In this document: positions 49,237 to 58,639 of the stretch, piece after piece | Layout of the letters: each line of letters opens with the position of its first letter | Numbering within the stretch: the stretch's first letter is position 1 | DNA from: Leishmania martiniquensis | Lineage: Eukaryota; Euglenozoa; Kinetoplastea; Trypanosomatida; Trypanosomatidae | DNA: 64,000 bases | Assembly (NCBI RefSeq): GCF_017916325.1 | Contig: NC_090149.1 | Location: 264,501-328,500 of the forward strand | Reading direction: 5' to 3' | Notes under the pieces: generated by a model | What the model was told of the DNA's origin: nothing | Database searches by the model: none | What the model saw: the letters and a program-made list of their open reading frames with translations, nothing else | Position numbers and translations under genes: made by a program

Positions 49237-50693
49237 CGAAGCTACAACCGTTGTTCCGCAACGTGAGGGCGGAAGGGAGGAGGAGCGGTGGTTCTCTTCA
49301 GCAAAGAAGACGGTGCTACGATTCGCCTAATGGGCACGTGCAGTAGGACATGTGTGGGAGGCGGGAGGGCACAGCGATGAAGATGTGGGGTGGTGGTGGT
49401 GGTGTGTGTATCTGTGTGTGTGTGTGGGGAGAGCGATGACCCAAGCGACGTCCTCTCCCCCCTCTCCCCCGTGCAGCTCCCTCCACGATCCCTTCCTGCT
49501 ATTCTGACGCTAGCGGGGTCTGCGCGTGCGAGCGTGAATGCGAGCTCGCGGGGGACGTCCGCAGCGACGTAGAGCCAATACGCGTGACTTGATGACTGCC
49601 CTTCGCCCGCTGTGCAGAGCGCTTGGCAATCTGTCGCCCACGCTGGAAAAGGTGCAGGACCATGACAACCGAGAAAGAGGAAGAGAGAGAGAGAACGTTC
49701 GAAACAGGCCTTTCCCCTCGTGCGCCAGCGAGCGACACGCGCACACGCGGGCATCGAACGCGCGCGTGTATGCAAGTCTTTACGCCCGCCCCTCTCCCCT
49801 ACTCTTCCCTCGCAGGCTCACGAAAATACTGCCTGAATCGATGCAGATGCGTGAGGTAGAATGGGCACGGTGGGCGCCATTGAGGAAATCCCGAAACCAC
49901 TCCACTCCGTCGCGCAAGAGCACGATACCGCACTACAGCCAGCACAGCACCGGTGGAGCGCGAGCTTGGGGACGGTATGTGCTTGTGTGGGGGCGGGGTG
50001 GGTGGGCGGCTCTGCCTTCCCCTCCTCCTCCCCCTCCACACGACTTGTCCATCTGCCGAACTCTGCGTGTTCACTTCGGTGAGTGGAAGGAATGTGCGGG
50101 CGCCACTTCAGTACTGCCGCCGCTGTGACTTACGCCTCAGCGAGTCGTGCATGCGCGCCTCCCTCAAGGTCGAGCGCACACCTTTGAGCCTGGCAAAGAA
50201 GGGAGAAGAGAGATGAGGGCAGCCTCCCTGCAGCTGAATCTGTGTCGGGCGGGCATTTGTGGTGTTGGCGGTGGTCTCAGCAATTTACATGATACGCAGC
50301 ATTGCTCTGAAGCAGGGAAAAAGGCCGAGGGTGACGGCGGTGGTGATGAGTGAGTGGGGGGAGGGAGAGGGAGGGAGGGAGAGTGTGAGCCCCACCCCTC
50401 CGCCTGAGACGGCGGTGATATGCCGACTCTCCCTCACCTGCCTCCCTTTCGCTGCTCTCCCTCTCTGCGGACACCTCTTCAACCCTCGCACCTCTGCACT
50501 CTCACACACACAGACACACACACGCATAAGCACACGCACGCGGCGATTCATTAGGCGTGTGTGTGTATGAAGAGGGGATGAGGGACAGTGACGATGGCGC
50601 CGTTTCGCATCGCATGAGCATCACTCGCCACCCTTGGTGTATTTGCTGCTCTCTCTCTATGCATCTCGCGGTGCTTCTCTTCTCCATACCCCT
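49237..50693. other. Intergenic region, coiled-coil gene to kinesin
   Basis: A 1.46-kb spacer with a (GT)n run near 49404-49426, a GA-rich run near 49676-49695, and CA-rich runs near 50505-50525. A purine tract at 49262-49290 precedes the kinesin start; the first AG after it on the coding strand (49242-49243) would leave only about 5 bases of leader, so the true acceptor may lie further up. ORFs here are low complexity. Confidence 0.6.
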
Positions 50694-52481
50694 TTACATA
50701 AATGCACCGGTCTCCGTCTTCGCCGCCGGCTGCTCCGCTGGTGCGGCCTTGCTTTCGCCTTGCCTGCTGGTGATCTCTTGTGACAGCAACTCCCGCTGCT
50801 CTTGACGGCGCTGCAGAAGTAGGCTGCGCGCACCTCCGACTGCAGGTCGAGATGGCGCCTTCCCTGCCGCAGGTGTGGCCTCTGCCGTGGCGGCAGCGCG
50901 GCTCTGGCGCTTCTCATTGACGTATTTAATGGCTGCACTGCGCTGCTTCTGCAACTGACGAGACTGCTGCCGCACCACAGCAGCCTGTCCTTCGGCGATC
51001 TGCACCTTGCGCTCCCAATTTTTCACCGCCCTCTCCAGCTCCACCTCTTCCGCCTTCTGCGCCATGTACTCTTCAATCTTAGGCACCTTCACAGCCTCCT
51101 GCTGCGCTTTGAGCGCTATGTGCTTCGACTCTGCCTGCGCGGCTTCCGCCGTCGCCGTTGTGATTTCTTTCCCGCAGCGCGACAAGTATTCTGAGCGGCT
51201 CTTCGCCTCGCGCTTCAGCCGCGTCTGCTCGCTTGCCAGTTCATTGAGTTGACCCATGAGGTGGTTCAGCTGTTGCACAGTGCGTGTCGACGTACCCTTT
51301 AGCTCCGCCAGCTCGTTGTTCTTGGCTTCCATGCGCTCGCTGAACTGCTTGTGCTCGATACGCAGCTGCTCCATGTCAACAGCTTGGAACGCCTCACCGG
51401 CAATGCGACGCTGCCGCACCAGCTGCTGCGTTCGCGCGATATCCTGCTCCGCTGCCTGACACTGCATCTCAAGTTTGTCAAGGTAGCTCACCTGGCAGCT
51501 GTGCCGACGCTCCAGGTAGCGCAGCAGCTCGTCGGCGGTTGCTGCCACGGCAGCCGCCGATGTGACCGTCAGCCCCTTAGAGTTCCCAAATCGGTTGCGC
51601 TGGTGGGCGATGCCAGCAGCTTCCGCGGTATCGTCCGCTGCGCCACCATTCTGCACCACCTCTCGCTCAAGCTGCAGCATCTCGAGACGGAGCTCTTGCT
51701 GACGGCGAAGGGCTTCCTCGACGGTGGCGACGAGCACCTCGTGCACGCCCTCCGCCTCCTTGGCTGCCTTTTCTTCCTGCGCGCGCAGTCGAGCTGTCTC
51801 TTGTCGCAGCAACGCGGCCTTGTCGTCTACCCGCATGAAGACGTCTACATCAGCAAGCGAGCGGCGACGGTAGCTACGGCCGCGTCGGCCGGTTCCGCTC
51901 GCGCTACCGATCAGCTCGCTAGTGCCGCCACCAGAGGTCCGAAGGGTGCGCGTGGAAAGCTCGCAGTCCCCGCCAAGGAAAGCAACGGTGACATCTATGG
52001 GTGACGAAACCGCACCTGGGCCGTCTGCGTAACCGCCAGTGTCGGCCACGTCGAGTTGGCTGGCAGTGGATGATACCGAGGTGTTCAGGATATTCACGCT
52101 GGCGCCACCACCCGGACGTCGCTGCTGCAGCGCATGCACGTGAGCGCCAAGCACGTGCGTCTCCTCCCGCAACGCCGACACCTCGTTTGCGAGCTCTGCG
52201 ACAGCCTCCTTGATCGCCTCGAGGCTCAACGCTGCCGCGTCGTCGTCGAAGGCCTCAGCGGACGGATAAGTGCGTGTGTAAAAGGAGACGATGAGAGCGT
52301 TGAAATCTTCCCCAGCGACGCCAGCGGCAGTGCTGGTGCTTCCGGCGCTGCTGCACCGGCGGTGACAGCCCCCACTGCTGCTGGCGCCGCGTGTGCTATG
52401 GAAGGAGCGGCTGCCCTCGCAATCCATTGGCTGCTGCTGCGGCGGCTCGTCCTGGTCTTGTAGCGATGCGGCGCTCTTCAT
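50694..52481 (-). CDS. Coiled-coil protein of the CCDC96/CCDC113 (CFAP184/CFAP263) type
   Basis: The product is 595 residues from the Met of MKSAASLQDQDEPPQQQP. The open frame continues to 52973, but that part is Arg/Pro/Ser repeat translation. It is mostly coiled coil after residue 90. Residues of about 370-492 follow the pattern I know from the CCDC113/CCDC96 domain: VDMEQLRIEHKQFSERMEAK, a Glu/Lys-rich middle, then KVPKIEEYMAQKAEEVELE and NWERKVQIAE. In ciliates these two proteins form a complex on the axonemal doublet linking radial spoke 3 and the nexin-dynein regulatory complex. By analogy this protein should sit in the flagellar axoneme. The length is closer to CCDC96 than to the shorter CCDC113. 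The assignment rests on remembered motif patterns, not an alignment. Confidence 0.8.
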   Translation of the reverse strand: MKSAASLQDQDEPPQQQPMDCEGSRSFHSTRGASSSGGCHRRCSSAGSTSTAAGVAGEDFNALIVSFYTRTYPSAEAFDDDAAALSLEAIKEAVAELANEVSALREETHVLGAHVHALQQRRPGGGASVNILNTSVSSTASQLDVADTGGYADGPGAVSSPIDVTVAFLGGDCELSTRTLRTSGGGTSELIGSASGTGRRGRSYRRRSLADVDVFMRVDDKAALLRQETARLRAQEEKAAKEAEGVHEVLVATVEEALRRQQELRLEMLQLEREVVQNGGAADDTAEAAGIAHQRNRFGNSKGLTVTSAAAVAATADELLRYLERRHSCQVSYLDKLEMQCQAAEQDIARTQQLVRQRRIAGEAFQAVDMEQLRIEHKQFSERMEAKNNELAELKGTSTRTVQQLNHLMGQLNELASEQTRLKREAKSRSEYLSRCGKEITTATAEAAQAESKHIALKAQQEAVKVPKIEEYMAQKAEEVELERAVKNWERKVQIAEGQAAVVRQQSRQLQKQRSAAIKYVNEKRQSRAAATAEATPAAGKAPSRPAVGGARSLLLQRRQEQRELLSQEITSRQGESKAAPAEQPAAKTETGAFM

Positions 52482-53908
52482 GGTCCAGTGCAGCGGGCAA
52501 CTCAAGTTTGTCGCGGGGGTGATGATGGCAGTGGAGCCCGTGCAAGGAGCAACAACAAAAAAGAAGGCAGCAGAGGGGGTGCGTGTGTGTGAGAGAGAGG
52601 GCGGAAGGGGAGGGAGGAGAGAAAGGGCGGGCGATGGTGAGAGAGGGAGACACGCGCACTCGCGCCACATGCACGTTATACAGGAGGGGTAAATCTGCCC
52701 ATCCTTCTTTCGTCTCTGCAAGGTCGTGATGAAGAGGGGGCTTGGGCGGGTGGGTGGGTGGAGAGCACGTTGCCCACCCCAGCGAACACACCTCAGTGCA
52801 ACAAAAAAGAGAAGTGAAGGGACTACATGACTTCGCAACGAACACAACCGTAGAAGTGGCAAGCGCACGCCTCGCCCCCCTCTTAGCGCACCTCCCCCCC
52901 TGGAGTGCACAGCTTCCCCTTCCCTCTCCTCTCTCCGTGAGCCGCCGCCGGAGGTGGTCGACCGACAGCACACAAGCCAAAAAGCGAAAGGAGCTGCCGG
53001 AAGGTCGGGGACGCTGAGAGGGGGGGAGTGAATGGGAGCGGCGTGATCGCCGTCATCGGTGCGTGGGCGCTGCGACTCGCTCGCATCGCATGCCCCCGAT
53101 TCAGCGTCTGCGCTTCGTCATGCTCGTTGTTTCGCCTTCCTGCGCACAACAACAGCCTCCCTGGATGGGCGGAGATAGGAGGAGGAGTAGATGGAAGTCG
53201 CGGGCCTCTCTACGCGCAAACAGACCTCGCGTGCGCTTGACAGATGCCATGAGCGCGAGAGAGCGAGATGAAATGGAGAGGTCACCACTTTACGCACACC
53301 CACACAAGCGACAGCAAGAGAAAAAAGACGTGAAGCGAACACAAAAGAAGTCCTCCTCGAGACACACACACACACACAGACACCATGTGCTTAGGTCTGT
53401 GTGCCTGTGTGTGGCAGATAGGCGAGCAATGCAATACAAAAGCTGACCTGTGGCAAGCGAAAAAAAAAACGCAGGCAGCAACAACAGGATGACACTTATC
53501 GTAGTAATACATGGGCCTCTCGCAGTCGACGCCAGGGACACATCCACACGTACTAAACATACAGGTGCGGGCAAGCAGGCAGACACACAGAAAGGGTGTG
53601 TGATACGAGATCAACACCCACCAACGGCGTCAGCAGCGCGTAGAGTTCCACCTCTCTGCAGTGATGCTTCGTCGCACACATACATACATATATATATATG
53701 TATGTGTGCAGCGATGGTGTATGCACGTGCAACTTCGGCCTCGGATGTCAAGACGAGAACGAAAGGGTAAAGCGCAGTGAGCGAAGGCGCACCACCATCG
53801 CAGAGAGGACGACGGGGCGAAAGAGAAGGGGGAGGGATGTAGGGGGGCGAGCAACGCGGCTTGAAGGGGCAGGGAGGGGGGAAGGGCACTTGTTTTCTGA
53901 GCGCCAGG
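52482..53908. other. Intergenic region, kinase to coiled-coil gene
   Basis: A 1.4-kb spacer with a long GA-rich run (about 52588-52640), a CA run near 53365-53380, and a nearly palindromic (TA)n stretch at about 53676-53708. ORFs of up to 194 codons in several frames are low complexity and are not called. Confidence 0.6.
52501..52502 (-). promoter_or_regulatory. Candidate spliced-leader acceptor AG for the coiled-coil gene
   Basis: After the coding-strand pyrimidine tract (about 52640 down to 52588) no AG appears until 52501-52502 (acttgag). The leader would be 19 bases. This AG lies downstream of the low-complexity upstream frame and supports the start at 52481. Confidence 0.35.
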
Positions 53909-56800
53909 CTAGGCGAGCTCGTGCTGTTTGGCCCCATCCTGCGGCTGAGGCTCTGGCATCAGCGGGGGTGGTGCACTGCTGGCCGCATCCGGGACTGCCG
54001 ACGTTGCCGCAACAGGTCGAGACTTGAGGGCGCGGATCGGCTCTAGAAAAGGGTGCTGAATCGCCTGCTGGCAACTCACACGTTTCCGCGGGTCGTACTG
54101 GAGCAGTTTGTGGATGAAGTCGCAAAACACTTCATAGGCGGCCTCGTCGTGGCCCGGCTGGCCTGCGCGACAGCCGCGCGGGCCCCCCTTGTGCACGCCA
54201 AGAATTTCTTCAAGAGAGAGTGGTGGGCTGTTGCTGCTAGTGTCGGTCGCAGCAGCAGCGGCGGCGGCGGCGGCAGCGCCCTCGCCCTCAGCTCGTGGGG
54301 CCCGCAGGAAGAAAGGGGAACCCACGGCGTGACCTGGTGCGCTGGACATTGGCGTGAGTGTCGGCGGGGCATCCACTGCGGTGTCAGCGCCGGTGCGCGC
54401 GGCCTCGTGCGCTGACTCAACTCCGCTGCCGCTGGTGGTAAGATCTGAAGGACAAGTGTAATACAGCTGCGTCCGCTTGGGGCTTGCCGCGATCATGTAG
54501 TCTGGCAGCGGCCCCAGAATAGAGGTGAAGTACGCCACCATGTCCCCCTCGTTCTTGCCAGGGAAGAGGGGCACGCCCGTGTGCATCTCCACAAGGAAGC
54601 AGCCAAGCGACCAGCGGTCGATCGCCGTCGTGTAGCCAAGCTCCAATATGACCTCCGGACTGCGGTAGTAGCGCGACTGTATGTACTTGGGCATTATAAT
54701 GTCACCAGCCTTCTGCACAGTGGCTGCCTCCTCAGACCTTGTTGCGGCGTCACTAGCTGTGAGCGGCCCTTCGCCGGATGCGATAGCTGCCCCTGCAGTC
54801 GCCCGGGGTCGTGGTTGCTGTCCCTTGCACAGCGACTGCGACGCGCCAGCACCAGCACCATCGTCATCGCTATCGCCGCCGCCGTCGCCGTCGGCGACCC
54901 GGGTGGGTTTAAGACCGCCACTGGCGTCCTCGGCGGCCGAATCCCACGGCGGACCTGGCGAGCTGCTTGGTGACGTCGACGGCAGCACCACCTGAGCTGG
55001 TGGGAGGGTCCATTTTGGCTGCTGCTGGTAGCACGCGGAGCCAAAGTCGATCACGCGCACCTCACTGCGGCTCGGGTCGCGCAGCAGCACATTCTCCGGC
55101 TTCAGGTCGCAGTGAATGATGGGCGGCTGGTGTTTCTCCAGCACCAGCAGCACCTTGATCATCTGGTAGGCGAACTTTCGGGTGAGGTCCAGGCTGACAC
55201 CGTTGTACTTGGTCAACGTGATGAGGCGATAGAGACTGAAGCTGAGCGGCTCAAAGACCAGCACCATGTGGCCTTTCCACAAGAACACTTTGCGCAGCTG
55301 CACGACGAGGTTCTGCAGCGCCGGGTCATTATTCAGGTGCGCGACGACCTGCGCCTCGAACCAGCCTTGACTCTCAAAATAGGGACCGCTGCGGATGACC
55401 TTGACGGCGACAGCCTCGCTGTACTTTTGGTCGATACAGTGGAGCACCGTGCCAAAGCTGCCCTTCCCGATCACTTCCTTCACCACATACCGACCCGCGA
55501 TTTCTTCACTTGGGTATGCCACGTAATGCCCCGCGGAGTCCTCGTACTTGCGCGCCGCGTACTTGGCCGGCGCCGTCAGCAGCAGCTGGCGCTCCTGGTA
55601 GAAGAGGGTGTTGATGGCTTCGTAGACCGACATGATGTTCTGTGAGAGGGCCACCGTCGGCCGCTCCTCCCCGTTGGGGCGTATGAGTCGCGCACTCGGG
55701 GCGGAGGTTGGTGCGACGGCGCCACTCGCGGCGCCTTGCAATTTCTGCGAGGGCGACGCCGCCCCTGCCGTCGCTGAGATCGCTGCGCCAGGTGCCGATG
55801 GGGGTGGCAGCATCGTTGAGGCGCTGCCGCTGGCGGGTGCTGCTGCTGCGCTGGAGCGCGGTGAGTAGGCACTGCCACTTCCGCATTTTCGGGAGGGCTG
55901 GCTGGTGTGGGTGGAGACAAGCGCTCCACAGCTACTACCTAGCGAGGCGGAGCCTGCCGGGACTGCTGAAGGCGGTGGTGGTGGGGGCCATGATGGGGAA
56001 GACGGCCCGCCGCAACTGTCCAGCAGGGCCGAGGGCGGGCTTGAGACGAGACCAGTTACGGTCTCCGTCGCTGAAGGATGCTCCGCCGAGAGGGCTGCCA
56101 AGGCAGCGCTCTGCGGCCTCTGCTGTTGCTGCTGCGCATGTAACGTGTCGCGTCGTGGGCCCGGTGAGCTGGTACGGCGGTTGCCACCGTTGCCACCGCC
56201 GCCGCTTCGACCACTGCCGCTACGTCGTCGCCTACTTGAGCCAGCGACTCCACTGGTGCCGCGCCAGTTGGTGTAGCTACTGCCAACTGGTAAAGTCGCG
56301 CTTGCCACGGCTGCGGTCGTGGGCAGTGGCGGTGGCGAGGCGTACGATGCACTACTCAGCGAAGACGGGGCGGTGGTGGAAGGGCCGCCAATGCCAACGC
56401 TCCACGCCACGGACGATGATGGCGGAAACTGCTGAGGCTGCTGCTGCTGCCGTGACTGCGGAGCGTGGCGGCGGTGCCGCACAGATAGATGCCCCGAGAC
56501 GGGCTGGCCGTGGGTGGCACCGCCACTCGTGCTGTCGAGATGCCGAAATCCAGCACCGCTAGCCATTACGTCTACGTACCTCGATGCGGTGCTGATGCGC
56601 GATGGGGATGCCGCTAGTGACGCCGAACCTGCGGCGGGGGGCGCCGTTCGACCATCCTGCCGGAGTGGAGGCAGTACAGGAGATGATGCAGGAAAGGCCG
56701 ACTGCTGCGAGTGCCGGTGAGCAGCTGGGGGCTGCCAGTTCCCTGCCTCACTGCTCTCGCTGGTGCTGTGGGCCACTCCCTGCGGCTGCTGATGCGACAT
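53909..56800 (-). CDS. DYRK-type protein kinase with a large activation-segment insertion
   Basis: From the Met of MSHQQPQGVAHS the product is 963 residues; the first 390 are Ser/Ala/Pro/Gly-rich. The kinase domain covers about 430-930. It has the G-loop IGKGSFGTV (near 443), VAVKVI, the catalytic loop HCDLKPEN (near 563), DFGSAC (near 583) and SRYYRSPEVILELGY (near 710). The preceding segment (NIMSVYEAINTLFYQERQ and later YVVKEVIGKGSFG) is typical of DYRK kinases, which autophosphorylate a Tyr in the activation loop and then act on Ser/Thr. Between DFG and SRYYRSPE lie about 110 extra Gly/Asp/Ala-rich residues, where DYRKs normally have a dozen. The usual YXY is PKY, keeping only the second Tyr. 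A second insertion lies near residues 790-880. The start at 56926 is possible but adds an Arg-rich leader. Substrates are unknown. Confidence 0.93.
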   Translation of the reverse strand: MSHQQPQGVAHSTSESSEAGNWQPPAAHRHSQQSAFPASSPVLPPLRQDGRTAPPAAGSASLAASPSRISTASRYVDVMASGAGFRHLDSTSGGATHGQPVSGHLSVRHRRHAPQSRQQQQPQQFPPSSSVAWSVGIGGPSTTAPSSLSSASYASPPPLPTTAAVASATLPVGSSYTNWRGTSGVAGSSRRRRSGSGRSGGGGNGGNRRTSSPGPRRDTLHAQQQQQRPQSAALAALSAEHPSATETVTGLVSSPPSALLDSCGGPSSPSWPPPPPPSAVPAGSASLGSSCGALVSTHTSQPSRKCGSGSAYSPRSSAAAAPASGSASTMLPPPSAPGAAISATAGAASPSQKLQGAASGAVAPTSAPSARLIRPNGEERPTVALSQNIMSVYEAINTLFYQERQLLLTAPAKYAARKYEDSAGHYVAYPSEEIAGRYVVKEVIGKGSFGTVLHCIDQKYSEAVAVKVIRSGPYFESQGWFEAQVVAHLNNDPALQNLVVQLRKVFLWKGHMVLVFEPLSFSLYRLITLTKYNGVSLDLTRKFAYQMIKVLLVLEKHQPPIIHCDLKPENVLLRDPSRSEVRVIDFGSACYQQQPKWTLPPAQVVLPSTSPSSSPGPPWDSAAEDASGGLKPTRVADGDGGGDSDDDGAGAGASQSLCKGQQPRPRATAGAAIASGEGPLTASDAATRSEEAATVQKAGDIIMPKYIQSRYYRSPEVILELGYTTAIDRWSLGCFLVEMHTGVPLFPGKNEGDMVAYFTSILGPLPDYMIAASPKRTQLYYTCPSDLTTSGSGVESAHEAARTGADTAVDAPPTLTPMSSAPGHAVGSPFFLRAPRAEGEGAAAAAAAAAATDTSSNSPPLSLEEILGVHKGGPRGCRAGQPGHDEAAYEVFCDFIHKLLQYDPRKRVSCQQAIQHPFLEPIRALKSRPVAATSAVPDAASSAPPPLMPEPQPQDGAKQHELA

Positions 56801-58639
56801 CCTGCACACAGAATGCCCGTGAGGAGTCAGAGGCAGAGGAGGGGAACGGCGGAGAGGCAACGACGCTCGATCTTTGCGGCTTCGCCGCTCACTGACCTCG
56901 AATAAGATTCGTATCCACGCACGCAAGCCAAGAACGGTTCAACGCACACACACACACACACAAACACACGACACCGCGTCTATATGTAGCACGTTTGAGT
57001 GACTCTAAGAGTACAGAGCAGAGAGAGAGAGGAGGGTGGGGGGAGGGGGGCAGCGATGGTGAGAGAGGGAAGAACGCAGTACACACAGTCGCACACAATG
57101 TGGCGAGGGAGGGAGGCAGACGCGCAGAAAGTAAGGCGTAGATGCGCCAGTAAGGAGGACGGGGAGGGGGACGGAAAAAAAACGAGGCCCGAGACAGAGG
57201 AACCGTAAGGCGCGCACAGAGAGAGAAGGGGGGGAAATTGGCGTGTGCGGTGGCTGCAGCGAAAATGGAAAAGGTGGGCGGAAAGGGATAAAGAAAGGAC
57301 TACTGTATGCGTGTTGGTGTGCGTAGAGGGAACGTGCAACGGCTTGTATGCATATATATATATATTTGTGTGTATATGCGTGTTTGTATGCCAGCGCTGA
57401 TGTAATGTCGCACTCCAGAACGAAGGAGCAGCTGAGAAGAAGAGAAGGTCGACGGAGAGAGGGGGGAAGAGGTGAGGGTGTCTATCGCTCCCCTTTTCTC
57501 GCTCACCACGCGCTCTCGCCTTCCCTGCTTTCGCTGCCTTTTTTTCTTCGCCTACTTCGAGACGTCTACGAGCGTGTGCGGCCCCCCTCTCCTTGTATAC
57601 AAAGACACAACACTGCTGTGAACACCGAGGGTCTGCCTCTACCAGTGCACTCGAGGCCCCTTCTCAGGTTTGTACAAAAAAGGGGGAGGGGGCCGAATAC
57701 GCGTGTGTTTTCACGGGCATGTGGACCGCGCAAAACACACGCACGCGCCCATCACCCAACAGGAAGGTTGATGATGGTGATTGCGACACCGCCGCCGATA
57801 AGAGAAGATGGATAAAGAGAGAGAGGTAGCAAACATGAAGGAGGGAGGGGCACTCAGTCGCGGTGCGTGGCACACGGCAGGGGGAGGAGTGGGCCAATGC
57901 TTCGCTGCACATTGCGCTAACGCTTTGTTGATTAGCGCGTGCAATGCGTATGGCGGGCGCTGGAGATGTCGGGGGAGGGAACATCGCGAGAGAAGCGCTT
58001 CGCATCGCCGCCATGCAGCACTGCGTAGAGCGTTCCTCCTCTTTCAGTTCATCGGTTTTACTTTTGTGTGTGTGTGTGCCGAGGGAAAGGGTGCGTCGAT
58101 TCGTGATTGGCGCGTGCGTTGGTGGGCAGATGCACGCTCGGTGTGGGGGACGCTCAAGGGGAGAGAGAGAGGCATGAGCGGCAGTCGCGCGCACATCCAA
58201 CTCAGCAGCAGCAATAACGTACAGCAAGTGCGTGTATGTGTGGCGGTGGGAGTGGGGTGGGGCCGGGTGGGGGAGCGTCACCAGAAAGGAGAAGAGAGGA
58301 GGGGAAGGCGGCCCTCGAAGTACACCATGGCAGTTTGCTTTCGCCCGCAATCACGCGCGCATCAGCACAGCTCACCCTCGACAGTCCTACATGAGAGTGT
58401 CTTCTCTTCGCCACACAGACACACACACACTTGCCTGCCCCCGAAAGAGGGCGAAGGGTTCGCATAAGGGTGATGGCTCCCTCCCCACCTCCCCACAAAA
58501 TAAAATCGAAATAAGAGCCATACGAGCGAGCCGACGATGGAGTGAAAAAATGATGTGCCTTCAGGCACTGCGCGCCGGAAGGGAGAAAGATGCGGGCCGC
58601 GCACGCGAGCGGCGAGGCCAATACCATGCGCGAATACAG
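56801..58639. other. 1.8-kb intergenic region, SNF2 gene to kinase
   Basis: Contains a (CA)n run at about 56944-56965, a purine tract at 57014-57052, a (TA)n tract at about 57351-57366, and GA-rich runs near 57430-57470. The longest minus-strand ORF (57664-58350, 228 codons) is Ser/Pro/His/Ala-rich with no domain. No gene is supported. Confidence 0.6.
57005..57006 (-). promoter_or_regulatory. Candidate spliced-leader acceptor AG for the kinase
   Basis: On the minus strand a long C/T run (about 57052 down to 57014) is followed by tactcttag with the AG at 57005-57006. The leader would be about 204 bases. It is one of the most canonical tract-AG pairs in the window. Confidence 0.45.

Noticed and set aside
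55708..56562. Plus-strand ORF of 284 codons within the kinase gene
   Set aside because: Antisense of the Ser/Ala-rich kinase N-terminus; Arg/Cys-rich without domains.
57664..58350. Minus-strand ORF of 228 codons between the SNF2 and kinase genes
   Set aside because: Ser/Pro/His/Ala low complexity with no domain; typical of open frames in GC-rich UTRs.
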